Origin: JBKECF01 sp047974375
GTDB lineage: Bacteria; Bacillota; Clostridia; Lachnospirales; CAMZNU01
Length of the DNA stretch: 41,511 nucleotides
Assembly: GCA_047974375.1 (NCBI GenBank)
Contig: JBKECF010000053.1
Coordinates: 1-41,511, forward strand
Reading direction: 5' to 3'
The translations under genes were made by a program, and so were the position numbers. The notes under the pieces are model-generated. The model was not told the DNA's origin. It did not search any database and saw only the letters and a list, made by a program, of their open reading frames with translations. Positions 33,340-41,369 of this stretch are shown piece after piece; the stretch's first letter is position 1; each line of letters starts with the position of its first letter.

Positions 33340-34185
33340 ATGGAATTTATTATATTAACTGGAGTTTCGGGAGCGGGCAAAAGTATTTGTCTGAATTTTT
33401 TTGAGGATATGGGCTACTACTGTGTAGATAATTTGCCCCCAGCCCTTATGAGAAAATTTGCCGAAATGTGTGATGACAGCGGAGATATACACAAGGTGGT
33501 TTTGGGAATCGATATTCGTGGGGGGAAATTATTTAATGATTTTTTAGACGAATTAGAAGAGTTTAGGAAAACTGAAGAATGTAGTTTATTATTTTTGGAT
33601 TGTGCAGATAGTGTGTTAGTAAAAAGATTTAAAGAAAATAGGCGAGAACATCCGTTATCTAAAGGTGATAGAATAATAAAAGGCATAAATGAGGAACGTG
33701 AATTACTACTTACAATAAAGGAAGAGTCGGACTATATTATAGATACAACTAATCTTTTAACAAGGCAGCTTAAGGAAGAGCTTATAAATATTTTTGAAAA
33801 AGAGAGACAGGGGAATATAGCTATATCCGTTATGTCTTTCGGATTTAAACATGGTGTACCAAATGATGTAGATTTGGTTTTTGATGTTAGGTTTATACCA
33901 AACCCTTTTTATGTAGCTGAGCTTAAAAATAAAACAGGTGAAACAGCTGAAGTACAGGAGTATGTGCTAAGCCATCCTGAAGCGGTTGAATTTTTAGAGA
34001 TGCTTTGTAACATGGTTACTTATTTGCTACCATATTATGCAAAGGAAGGTAAAAATGCATTAGTAATAGGAATTGGTTGTACAGGTGGCAAGCACAGAAG
34101 TGTTACTTTGGCCAATAAGCTATATAGCAAACTTGTGAATGATGGTAATTTAGTAAGACTAAGTCATAATGATATAGAGAAATAG
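33340..34185 (+). CDS. rapZ: RNase adapter / nucleotide-binding protein RapZ (YvcJ)
   Basis: 281-aa P-loop protein. In E. coli it guides RNase E to the sRNA GlmZ and so tunes glucosamine-6-phosphate supply for the cell wall. In Firmicutes it is known as YvcJ, and its partners are less clear. Motifs: GVSGAGKS near the start (Walker A), a central region with GIDIRGG and FLDCAD, the family-specific FGFKHGVPNDVDLVFDVRF (about 163-181), and C-terminal GIGCTGGKHRSV (about 246-257). Gene order rapZ-whiA is the usual one, here without the gluconeogenesis factor (yvcK) normally in between. Confidence 0.95.
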   Translation: MEFIILTGVSGAGKSICLNFFEDMGYYCVDNLPPALMRKFAEMCDDSGDIHKVVLGIDIRGGKLFNDFLDELEEFRKTEECSLLFLDCADSVLVKRFKENRREHPLSKGDRIIKGINEERELLLTIKEESDYIIDTTNLLTRQLKEELINIFEKERQGNIAISVMSFGFKHGVPNDVDLVFDVRFIPNPFYVAELKNKTGETAEVQEYVLSHPEAVEFLEMLCNMVTYLLPYYAKEGKNALVIGIGCTGGKHRSVTLANKLYSKLVNDGNLVRLSHNDIEK

Positions 34186-34194
34186 AAGGTTAAT

Positions 34195-35121
34195 ATGTCT
34201 TTTTCAAGAGATGTAAAAGAGGAAGTAAGCAAAATAAAATTAAATAGGCATTGTGCGCTATGGGAACTACATGGGCTATTAAATAACCATTGTGTAATAG
34301 ATATAAACCATGGCATTCATATTAAATGTGAAACGGAAAAATTTTTTTTGGCAAATAGAATTTTTTATTTGATAAAATCGGAATTTAATTGTACAATTGA
34401 TATAAAAATAAGCAAAAAATTTAGGCGAAATAAATATATGTATAATATAAGAGTAAATGACGCATTAAAGATTTTATTAGCTACAAAAATAATTAATAAG
34501 AAAAATAAAAATTATTATCTAGATTTTTTTTATTCAGATATTTCTATGGCGAAAAAATGTTGTCAAAATGCAAATTTACGCGGCGAATTTATTGGCTGTG
34601 GTTCTTTGTCAGACCCAAATAAGGGATACCATTTGGAATTTGTTAAAAGGGACGTAAAGGATCTAAAAAATATTATATATATAACAAATATCTACAATTT
34701 AAACGGTAAAATAGTAAAAAGGAAAGACTACTATGTACTTTATATTAAGGAGAGCGAAAAAATAAGCGACTTTTTAAATATAATAGGTGCCCATAATTTG
34801 TTACTTAAATTAGAGGACATGAAAATTTATAAGGATATACGGAATAATTTAAATCGAAAACAAAATTTGGAAATGGCGAACTTAAATAAAACTATTACAG
34901 CTGCAGTTAATTATATTGATGATATAAATTATATTATTAAAAATAAGGGGCTGGAGTATCTACCGAAAGACTTGCAAGATTTAGCGGAGCTAAGGTTGTC
35001 TGAAACAGATATTACATTAAAGGAGATTGGCGATAGAATGGTACCGCCTATTTCTAAGTCTAAAGTGTACTACAAATTTAAAAAAATTAGTAAAATAGCA
35101 GAGAGCATAAGGAGTGTTTAA
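34195..35121 (+). CDS. whiA: Sporulation/division transcription regulator WhiA
   Basis: 308-aa DNA-binding protein with an N-terminal part (MSFSRDVKEEVS), a degenerate LAGLIDADG-like homing-endonuclease domain (ANLRGEFIGCGSLSDPNKGYH, residues about 124-144, quoted in part) and a C-terminal helix-turn-helix (LRLSETDITLKEIGDRM, about 268-284, then SKSKVYYKFKKI). WhiA controls sporulation-linked genes in actinobacteria and affects division and chromosome segregation in B. subtilis. It is followed after 2 nt by the HPr-like gene, a common arrangement (whiA-ptsH/crh). Confidence 0.95.
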   Translation: MSFSRDVKEEVSKIKLNRHCALWELHGLLNNHCVIDINHGIHIKCETEKFFLANRIFYLIKSEFNCTIDIKISKKFRRNKYMYNIRVNDALKILLATKIINKKNKNYYLDFFYSDISMAKKCCQNANLRGEFIGCGSLSDPNKGYHLEFVKRDVKDLKNIIYITNIYNLNGKIVKRKDYYVLYIKESEKISDFLNIIGAHNLLLKLEDMKIYKDIRNNLNRKQNLEMANLNKTITAAVNYIDDINYIIKNKGLEYLPKDLQDLAELRLSETDITLKEIGDRMVPPISKSKVYYKFKKISKIAESIRSV

Positions 35122-35123
35122 AA

Positions 35124-35366
35124 ATGATGGAAAAAAGCATTGCAGTAAAACTTGGATTGGACGCAAGTCAGGCGGCGTTATTTGTGCAAACAGCAAGTAA
35201 GTTTAAAAGTTCTATTACATTGGAGGTAGGTTCTAAAGAGGCTAATGCAAAAAGCATTATGGGCATGATATCCCTAGGCCTTTTAGATGATTGTGATGTA
35301 ACTATAAAGGCTGATGGCGACGACGAAAGAGAAGCTATTAGTGCTTTATCTGAGTTTATGTCTTAA
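35124..35366 (+). CDS. Crh-like HPr paralogue lacking the PTS histidine
   Basis: 80-aa HPr-fold protein. In HPr, GLHARPA carries His15, which relays phosphate in the PTS. Here the same place reads GLDASQA: His is Asp13, Arg is Ser and Pro is Gln. The rest is classic: ALFVQTASKF, then NAKSIMGMISLG with Ser44 equal to HPr Ser46, the site phosphorylated by HprK. B. subtilis Crh also lost the His (Gln15) and acts only as a catabolite co-repressor, so this protein should be regulatory. The Asp might mimic a phosphorylated state, which is an inference. AGGAG lies 9 nt before the first ATG. Its stop overlaps the next small gene by one base. Confidence 0.85.
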   Translation: MMEKSIAVKLGLDASQAALFVQTASKFKSSITLEVGSKEANAKSIMGMISLGLLDDCDVTIKADGDDEREAISALSEFMS

Positions 35367-35494
35367 TGAAACTTATTGATAAAGTAAATAAATCTAAAGT
35401 TTTAAAGTTTATAGTAACTTTGGCTGTGGTATTTATTATATTGACTCTGTTTTATATAGCTGGCTATATGGGTGCAGGATTAATGTATAGTTAA
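35366..35494 (+). CDS. Small membrane peptide coupled to the Crh-like gene, 42 aa
   Basis: The start ATG shares its A with the HPr-like stop codon (TAATG), so translation is coupled. The product begins MKLIDKVNKSKVLK, a short basic head, then has one membrane helix (about 14-36, LKFIVTLAVVFIILTLFYI) and a short tail GYMGAGLMYS. The codon use and overlap support a real gene. No family was recognised. A terminator follows immediately, so this is the operon's last gene; being bound to a catabolite-control operon makes a link to transport or membrane localisation possible but unproven. Confidence 0.65.
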   Translation: MKLIDKVNKSKVLKFIVTLAVVFIILTLFYIAGYMGAGLMYS

Positions 35495-35542
35495 AAAGAA
35501 GCTACTGGGAAATTGGAAACAATTTCTAAGTAGCTTCTTTTT
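35494..35542 (+). terminator. Terminator shared by the hprK operon and ftsZ operon
   Basis: AAAAGAAGCTACT (35494-35506) pairs with AGTAGCTTCTTTTT (35529-35542). Located between convergent genes, with A and T runs on either side, it should stop transcripts from both directions: the plus-strand hprK operon and minus-strand ftsZ (stop at 35556). Confidence 0.85.
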
Positions 35543-35555
35543 ATGGTTTTATAGT

Positions 35556-36920
35556 TTACTTTCGTTCTGTACCTTGGAATGCCTCATTAATTTTAAATCT
35601 AGTAGGTCTCCTTGGTTCCTTTTTTTCTTCATTATCTGCAAATGTAGCAGGGTTAATTGTAGGAAGTGTATCGTAGCCTTGTATATGTGGTAACTGGCTA
35701 GTGTTTAATTGCTGGATATTCATTTGCTGGGTATTGTACATTGGTTGTTGAGTTTGGCGTCTTACATCTTGGTTGGCATTTTGCATTCCTGCAGCTGGAT
35801 TTGGATTTACACCTGCTGGGGTTGTAATAGGTAAAACTCCTGTATTAACTGTAGGGTATGTTGCTGTTTGTTCAAAATTTTGTTGGTTTGTATAAGGAAT
35901 ACCATACATAAGAGGGTCTTCATAACCTTCTTCGTATAAAAAACTGTTATCGTGTAATCCTGTAGCTATTACAGTAACTTGAACCTCATCTTCAAGGGTA
36001 TCATCGGGTGCAGAGCCTATAAAAATTTCAGTTTCAGGATTGTTTATAATGCTACGAATATAGTTAACTGCATTTTTCACTTCTTTTAAACTAACGGATG
36101 GGTCAGTTCTAAAATTAACTAAAAGGAAGGCTGCGCCTGTTATACTTGTTTCTAAAAGTGGGCTATTAACGGCATTTTGTACAGCGATTTCTGCTTTATT
36201 TTTGCCCGTTGCACGACCTAAACCAGCGTGACCCATACCTTTGCTTTCTGTAGCTGTACGTAAATCGGCAAAGTCTACGTTTATTTTGCCTTTGTTTCGT
36301 ATTATGTTTGTTATACCTCTAACGCAGTCGGAAAGAACATCGTTAGCAAGTATAAAAGAGTCTTCCATACCCATATCGTCATCGGAAATTTCCAATAATT
36401 TTTCATTAGGTATTACTATTAAAGTATCAACATATTTTTTGAATTCAGATATGCCATCTACTGCGTATTTAATTTTTCGGCTACCTTCCATTTCGAAAGG
36501 TTTAGTAACTATACCTATAGTTAGTATATTCATTTCACGAGCAATACGTGCCACAACTGGGGCAGCACCTGTACCTGTTCCGCCACCCATACCGGCTGTA
36601 ATAAACAATAAATCGGCACCTTCTATGGCTTCTTCTATTAGCTGTGCAGATTCTTCTGCAGCATCCCTACCAGTATTAGGGCGCCCTCCTGCACCTAAGC
36701 CTCTTGTAAGTTTCTGGCCAAGTTGAATTTGTGTTTTTGCTTTTGTGTCTGAAAGTACTTGGTAATCTGTATTTGCTGCTATATATTCAATATCCACTAT
36801 GTTATCGTCAACCATTCTGTCTATGGCGTTATTACCACCGCCACCAACTCCTATAACTTTTATAACGGCGTCTATACCTGTACGTGTAATTTTATTTATA
36901 TCTTCTCTGCTGTCTAACAT
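35556..36920 (-). CDS. ftsZ: Cell division protein FtsZ
   Basis: Tubulin-like GTPase that polymerises into the division ring. The 454-aa protein has the nucleotide-binding loop GVGGGGNNAIDRMV (about 24-37), the tubulin signature GGGTGTGAAPVVA (about 112-124) and the T7 catalytic loop NVDFADLRT. The globular core ends near residue 325. A long Q/N/P-rich linker of about 110 residues follows. The final segment (RRPTRFKINEAFQGTERK) does not match the usual membrane-tether-binding peptide (D-P-x-F-L/I-x-R), which is unusual. GGGAGGAAA lies about 5 nt before the ATG. It is downstream of ftsQ with a 175-nt gap, so it may also have its own promoter. No ftsA is adjacent. Confidence 0.97.
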   Translation of the reverse strand: MLDSREDINKITRTGIDAVIKVIGVGGGGNNAIDRMVDDNIVDIEYIAANTDYQVLSDTKAKTQIQLGQKLTRGLGAGGRPNTGRDAAEESAQLIEEAIEGADLLFITAGMGGGTGTGAAPVVARIAREMNILTIGIVTKPFEMEGSRKIKYAVDGISEFKKYVDTLIVIPNEKLLEISDDDMGMEDSFILANDVLSDCVRGITNIIRNKGKINVDFADLRTATESKGMGHAGLGRATGKNKAEIAVQNAVNSPLLETSITGAAFLLVNFRTDPSVSLKEVKNAVNYIRSIINNPETEIFIGSAPDDTLEDEVQVTVIATGLHDNSFLYEEGYEDPLMYGIPYTNQQNFEQTATYPTVNTGVLPITTPAGVNPNPAAGMQNANQDVRRQTQQPMYNTQQMNIQQLNTSQLPHIQGYDTLPTINPATFADNEEKKEPRRPTRFKINEAFQGTERK

Positions 36921-37040
36921 CCACTTTCCTCCCGCTGATTTTGTATAATCTATTATTAAGAATTAAGTTTATTGATATACAAAAAAACTTGATTCCTTTA
37001 TTCATAAAAAGACATTTTACTCATATACATTATTATATAG

Positions 37041-37070
37041 ATAGTAGCATTACTTTTATGTATTGTCCAA
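37041..37070 (-). promoter_or_regulatory. Candidate promoter of ftsZ
   Basis: On the minus strand TTGGAC (plus 37065-37070), 18 nt, then TACTAT (plus 37041-37046), within the 175-nt gap before ftsZ. A perfect TATAAT lies a few bases further but without a -35. AT richness makes chance matches likely. Confidence 0.35.
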
Positions 37071-37095
37071 TATTTTTTGAATTTTTTGGTATTTT

Positions 37096-37824
37096 TTATT
37101 TCAATAATTGAAAATAAGAATCTTTACTTATGTCATCTACATAATAAAATCCTTTATACTCATTTAATCCTTTTTCACGCATGGGCTCAATGGAAGCAAT
37201 AACACGACTTATTTTTTCATCGGCATTTTCCATATTACCAAAAACTACTACCATATTTTCTATATAAATATAAATATTGTTTAAATCCTTAAGGTCTATA
37301 CGTAAAGTTTCACTAGTAATATTATGTTTTTCTAGCAAATTAGATAAAATTAAAGTGGTTTTTAAATATTCAGTTTTATCTAAATTTATTGGATTGCCCA
37401 AGGTATAACTATTAATATTTAAGCCCATAACAATAGGTAACGAGTTAGGACTACTAGTTTCTGTTAATACTTCTATAACATTTCCTTTTTTATCAATGGA
37501 CAAATAGGTATCACGATACTCAATGTATGCTATGGGGAGTCGCTCAATAATATTTACCTCGATTGTATTAGGGAAAATTCGTTTTATATCTGCTTTTTCG
37601 ATATAGGAATTTTCTTCTAGTTTACGTTGGTTACGTCTAGTTGGATAATAAAAAATATTTCCATTATTTTGCCCTAAGTTAGCAGCTTTCAATACTTTTT
37701 CTTCGCTTATTTGCTCAGCACCATTTATATACACGTTACCTATTAGAAAAATAGGTGAATTTAATATTGCAAAAACACTTATTCCAATAATGGAGAATAT
37801 TAAAAATTTTGTTGTTTTTTTCAT
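37096..37824 (-). CDS. ftsQ: Cell division protein FtsQ/DivIB
   Basis: Bitopic division protein that links early and late divisome components. 242 aa: a short cytoplasmic head (MKKTTK), one membrane helix (about 6-23), then a POTRA domain (about 27-95, with VYINGAEQISEEKVLKAANL and IFPNTIEVNIIERLPIAYI) and the FtsQ-type beta domain to the end. A TTG-started frame reaches 37857, but the ATG at 37824 has an AAGG site 9 nt upstream and overlaps the preceding gene's stop (TAATG), so that is the start. Cotranscribed with a flavoprotein before it and ftsZ after it. Confidence 0.9.
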   Translation of the reverse strand: MKKTTKFLIFSIIGISVFAILNSPIFLIGNVYINGAEQISEEKVLKAANLGQNNGNIFYYPTRRNQRKLEENSYIEKADIKRIFPNTIEVNIIERLPIAYIEYRDTYLSIDKKGNVIEVLTETSSPNSLPIVMGLNINSYTLGNPINLDKTEYLKTTLILSNLLEKHNITSETLRIDLKDLNNIYIYIENMVVVFGNMENADEKISRVIASIEPMREKGLNEYKGFYYVDDISKDSYFQLLK

Positions 37825-39368
37825 TAGTTCAGACCTTCTATAATTTTTTCTGCACAACGAATGCCATCAATAGCAGATGAAGTAATTCCGCCGGCATAAC
37901 CGCAGCCTTCTCCACAAGGAATAAGGCCCTTTATGCTGGAATTGAAATTTTGGTCACGTAGTATTTTTATTGGGGAAGAACTTCTGCTTTCAACGGCTGT
38001 TATTATGCTAGGGTAATAAGTAAATCCTTTTATTTTTTTGTCCATAGCTTTTAAGCCTTCTTTTAAGTAAGAGTTTAAGTCTGGGAAAATATTGTTTATA
38101 TCAGCGAAAGAAGTTTTAGGTTTAAAGGACGGCATTAGGTCGCCAAGTTTTGTAGTAGTTTTATTATTTAAAAAATCCTCTGTTAGCTGAATTGGAGCAC
38201 AGCCATTGCCTATTTTAAATGAAAGTTTTTCTAGATTACGTTGATATTCAATGGTGTTTAAAGTTTTCTTGCCGTAATCATTTTCGTTTATGCTAACTAG
38301 TATTGCACTATTGGAATTTACTGCATCTCTTTTATAGTTACTCATGCCGTTGGTAACAATGGTATTTACTTCGGATTGTGCAGGGACGACAACTCCGCCA
38401 GGGCACATACAAAAAGTATATACACCTTTATTACTAATATTTGTTGCCATTTTGTAGTCGGCTGTGGGAAGTTTATAACATAGGTCTCCGTATTGACTAT
38501 TATTAATAAATTCTGCACTATGTTCAATTCGAAATCCCACAGCAAAAGGTTTGTTCTCCATGTTTAAGCCTTTGCTGTAAAGCTTATAAAAAGTATTTCG
38601 GCTACTATGACCAATGGCAAGAACTACGTAGTTAGACTTAATTTTATCTTGATTATTTATGGTGATACTTTGTATTTCATTATTTTCTATATAGAAATCC
38701 GTAACTTCACTTTCAAAGTGTACTTCTCCACCAAGTTCTATAATCTTATTTCTTAAGTTAGTTACAACTTTTATAAGGTTATCAGTCCCTATGTGGGGCT
38801 TGTTCAAGTATAGTATTTCCTTAGGTGCACCAAAAGCTACAAAGGTTTCCATTACTTTTCGTTTTCTGTGGTCTTTTACACCTGTGGTTAATTTACCATC
38901 GGAAAAAGTACCGGCGCCACCTTCGCCAAATTGTATGTTGGACTTTTCATTTAGAGTGCCATTTTCAAGGAGGGCGTCAACATCTTTTTTTCTTCCATCT
39001 ACGTTTTTGCCTTGTTCTAGAATAATGGGTCTAAGTCCTGCTTCGGCTAGTATTAAACCACAAAATAAACCACTAGGGCCAGAACCTATAATAATTGGTC
39101 GTTGTTTACTGCTTGAGTATATATTTTTATAGGGCTCAATAGTAGTAATAGATAGATTTTTATTATTAATTTTTTTGTTGTAATTAAAATCTAAGGCAAA
39201 AAGTATTTTTATATCTTTTTTATTTCTAGCATCAATAGATTTTTTGCTTATGGAGAAATTTTTAACATTTGAAATATTCAATTTTAATTTTTCGCAAAGA
39301 ATTTTTAGTAATTCATCTTCACTAAAGTAGTAGGAATCAATATTTAATTTCAGGCTATACCTATACAT
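37824..39368 (-). CDS. FAD-dependent oxidoreductase, COG2509 type
   Basis: Flavoprotein of 514 aa with an N-terminal about 95-residue region (MYRYSLKLNIDSYYFSEDEL..), then the FAD Rossmann motif IIIGSGPSGLFCGLILAEAG (about 98-117), and the region NIQFGEGGAGTFSDGKLTT (about 145-163) typical of the uncharacterised FAD-dependent dehydrogenases of COG2509. It ends with PCGEGCGYAGGITSSAIDG, the second FAD-contact motif. The reaction and electron partner are unknown. A frame extends to 39407, but the ATG at 39368 has AAGGA 8 nt upstream and overlaps the TPR gene's stop. It is translationally coupled to genes on both sides, which ties it to the division operon. Confidence 0.85.
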   Translation of the reverse strand: MYRYSLKLNIDSYYFSEDELLKILCEKLKLNISNVKNFSISKKSIDARNKKDIKILFALDFNYNKKINNKNLSITTIEPYKNIYSSSKQRPIIIGSGPSGLFCGLILAEAGLRPIILEQGKNVDGRKKDVDALLENGTLNEKSNIQFGEGGAGTFSDGKLTTGVKDHRKRKVMETFVAFGAPKEILYLNKPHIGTDNLIKVVTNLRNKIIELGGEVHFESEVTDFYIENNEIQSITINNQDKIKSNYVVLAIGHSSRNTFYKLYSKGLNMENKPFAVGFRIEHSAEFINNSQYGDLCYKLPTADYKMATNISNKGVYTFCMCPGGVVVPAQSEVNTIVTNGMSNYKRDAVNSNSAILVSINENDYGKKTLNTIEYQRNLEKLSFKIGNGCAPIQLTEDFLNNKTTTKLGDLMPSFKPKTSFADINNIFPDLNSYLKEGLKAMDKKIKGFTYYPSIITAVESRSSSPIKILRDQNFNSSIKGLIPCGEGCGYAGGITSSAIDGIRCAEKIIEGLN

Positions 39369-40755
39369 TATTAAGTCCTTCCAATCTTTGGCTTGCTTTA
39401 GAAACATAATTGCTATCAGGATATTTAGTATTTATGTCTTCGTAGCATTTTTTAGCTTTATCCACATTGCCTACATCTTCGTAGCTTCTACCTAAGTAAT
39501 ATAAAATATCATCTGACGTATTGGAAATAGCCCCGGATAGCTCTTCGTACTTATTTGTATAGTTTAAGGCTTTTTCTAAGGTGATAATAGAATCTTCATA
39601 GGCTTTGCTTCTATATTCGCTGGCTCCTTGTTTGTAATATGCTGTTCCACTACGGTAGTATAAATCTGGTAAAATAGCGTTGTAACTATCTAAGTATTCT
39701 GGTTCTAAATAGTAGGAATTAATTTTATCGAATATTTCCATTGCCTCTGTATATTGTCTACTTCTGTAAAGTGCTTCACCTTTTTTGAATAAGTCCCTTG
39801 CTTCAATAAGACTATAGTCATAAAGGAGATTATTATATTCTTGAGTTACTTTATCTATATCATTTAATAGTGTTTCATTTTTTTCATTAGCAAAGTCTAA
39901 TTCATTTTTGTAGTTGGTTTCAATTTCTTGGGATTTAGTTAGGGCTTCTTCTAGAGAAACCTTGTAACTTTTTTCCATTCCAGGAAGTATAAGGAAAAAT
40001 AAAAATAAGGACACAATGCCGGCTCCTGCTAAGAAAGATAAAGCGGTAACAACCCAATTAACTCTAGGTTTAAAATCAACTTGAACGGGTGCTTTGAAGG
40101 TTGGGGTTTCTTGCTTACGCTCAACAGTTTTAACAACTTTTATTTCAGAGGTATTTATTTTTGAAAGTAGACTAAGAGCCTTTGTATTACTTGAATCTAT
40201 GGCTAATATTTCCTTTAAAAGTTTTACGGCTGAACTATTATTTTCATTCATTAAATAAATAACTGCCAAAAGATTTTTTGCCTCTAGGAAGTTTGGGGTA
40301 AGTTCTATGGCTTTTTTTAAACTAATAATGGATATATCTACACTTCCTTTATTAATAGATTCCAAAGCTAGATTATACTTTTTAATAGAGTCGTTGAAAC
40401 GCTCACGTTGAGTAAGATTTGTTTCGACTTTGTTTAGATATGCCATTCCAATATTGTCGTGGTCTTTATAAAAAGAACTTAATAGCCAACAAATAGAGGC
40501 TTCGCTTATTATGCCAACATTGTAGTAGCAAAGGCCCAGTAAATTAAGGGCGGTATAATTTTTTGCATTTAGTTCAATAGATTTTTTTAGATTCAATATA
40601 GCGTTAGTTAAATCCTTATCTCTAGTTTGTCTAAGGGCAGTGTTATAATAACCATTTGAAAGTGTGTCAATATAATTGGCTGTGTTATTATTAAAATTGC
40701 AATTTAGACAAATTAAGTTAGGTGGTAGAGTATTATTACATTTTAAACATTTCAT
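39361..40755 (-). CDS. Membrane-anchored TPR protein with zinc ribbon
   Basis: 464-aa protein. The first 20 residues form a zinc ribbon (Cys3, Cys6, Cys16, Cys19). Then several tetratricopeptide repeats (about 30-200, e.g. YTALNLLGLCYYNVGIISEA), a membrane helix (about 225-246), a coiled coil (about 250-300), and further TPR repeats to the end (YYLGRSYEDVGNVDKAKKCY). TPRs mediate protein contacts, so it probably scaffolds other proteins on both sides of the membrane. A GTG at 40761 is in frame, but AGGTG lies 5 nt before the ATG at 40755. It overlaps the flavoprotein gene by 8 nt and lies in the operon leading to ftsQ and ftsZ. The exact role is unknown. Confidence 0.85.
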   Translation of the reverse strand: MKCLKCNNTLPPNLICLNCNFNNNTANYIDTLSNGYYNTALRQTRDKDLTNAILNLKKSIELNAKNYTALNLLGLCYYNVGIISEASICWLLSSFYKDHDNIGMAYLNKVETNLTQRERFNDSIKKYNLALESINKGSVDISIISLKKAIELTPNFLEAKNLLAVIYLMNENNSSAVKLLKEILAIDSSNTKALSLLSKINTSEIKVVKTVERKQETPTFKAPVQVDFKPRVNWVVTALSFLAGAGIVSLFLFFLILPGMEKSYKVSLEEALTKSQEIETNYKNELDFANEKNETLLNDIDKVTQEYNNLLYDYSLIEARDLFKKGEALYRSRQYTEAMEIFDKINSYYLEPEYLDSYNAILPDLYYRSGTAYYKQGASEYRSKAYEDSIITLEKALNYTNKYEELSGAISNTSDDILYYLGRSYEDVGNVDKAKKCYEDINTKYPDSNYVSKASQRLEGLNNV

Positions 40756-40763
40756 ATTCACAC

Positions 40764-40904
40764 CTAAATTCCTAATCTTTTGCTAATAAATTCCAAAATT
40801 TCTTTTACATCGCTTTTTTCACTATCCTCTTCTACTGCCTTGCCCACTTCCTCAACAGTTTTTATGTAATCAAATTTTTTTAGTTCTTCTTCATAATTTA
40901 TCAT
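40764..40904 (-). CDS. Small acidic protein, 46 aa, first gene of the division operon
   Basis: Reads MINYEEELKKFDYIKTVEEV.., a short, charged and probably helical protein with no membrane segment, ending EILEFISKRLGI. AAGGAG lies 5 nt before the ATG, and the stop is 8 nt before the TPR gene start, so it is cotranscribed. No family was recognised. The strong ribosome binding site and tight spacing support a real gene. Confidence 0.6.
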   Translation of the reverse strand: MINYEEELKKFDYIKTVEEVGKAVEEDSEKSDVKEILEFISKRLGI

Positions 40905-40961
40905 ATGATCTCCTTATTAATGTTTACAGCTTATTGTGTAAATAAAATATTTATTGTAATT

Positions 40962-40990
40962 ACTATAATGTAGTTTTGTGAAAAAAACAA
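40962..40990 (-). promoter_or_regulatory. Candidate promoter of the 46-aa/TPR/ftsQ operon
   Basis: On the minus strand TTGTTT (plus 40985-40990), 17 nt, then TATAGT (plus 40962-40967), about 58 nt before the ATG at 40904. It diverges from the rRNA promoters. Confidence 0.4.
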
Positions 40991-41030
40991 TAAAATATTT
41001 AAAAGAAATAGACTTTTTTGAAAAAAACTA

Positions 41031-41059
41031 TTGACACATAAAAAAAACAGTGTTAGTAT
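41031..41059 (+). promoter_or_regulatory. rRNA promoter P1
   Basis: Perfect TTGACA (41031-41036), 17 nt, then TAGTAT (41054-41059) with an extended TG at 41051-41052, preceded by A tracts typical of UP elements. The 27-nt segment 41051-41077 recurs exactly at 41245-41271. Confidence 0.8.
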
Positions 41060-41224
41060 ATCACTTGTCGCTGAGAACAGTAGGTAATAGTAAATACAAA
41101 GCTAAGCTGTTTTATTCACAAGTTATTTTATTCAAATGTTTTTTATCTTTATTTTATCTGTATTAGTAAATCTAAGTTAAAAATGAATTTCAAAATAAAA
41201 TTTCAAAAAAATAAAAAAAAACTG

Positions 41225-41253
41225 TTGACAAGACGAAATACAAATGTTAGTAT
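41225..41253 (+). promoter_or_regulatory. rRNA promoter P2
   Basis: Perfect TTGACA (41225-41230), 17 nt, TAGTAT (41248-41253), extended TG at 41245-41246. Same -10 and initiation region as P1, so the pair arose by duplication. Confidence 0.8.
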
Positions 41254-41333
41254 ATCACTTGTCGCTGAGAAAAAGCGATGGAATTTACAGTAAATAAGAT
41301 TTGAATTTAAATAGAAAAAGTTCAAAAAAAACC

Positions 41334-41362
41334 TTGCAAAAATTATAACTTTACTGTAGAAT
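41334..41362 (+). promoter_or_regulatory. rRNA promoter P3
   Basis: TTGCAA (41334-41339), 17 nt, TAGAAT (41357-41362). A third, more diverged promoter just before the leader, preceded by an A tract. Confidence 0.6.
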
Positions 41363-41369
41363 AGTAAAA

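Noticed and set aside
36241..36726. 161-aa frame opposite ftsZ
   Set aside because: It is the mirror of the highly conserved FtsZ core and has no ribosome binding site.
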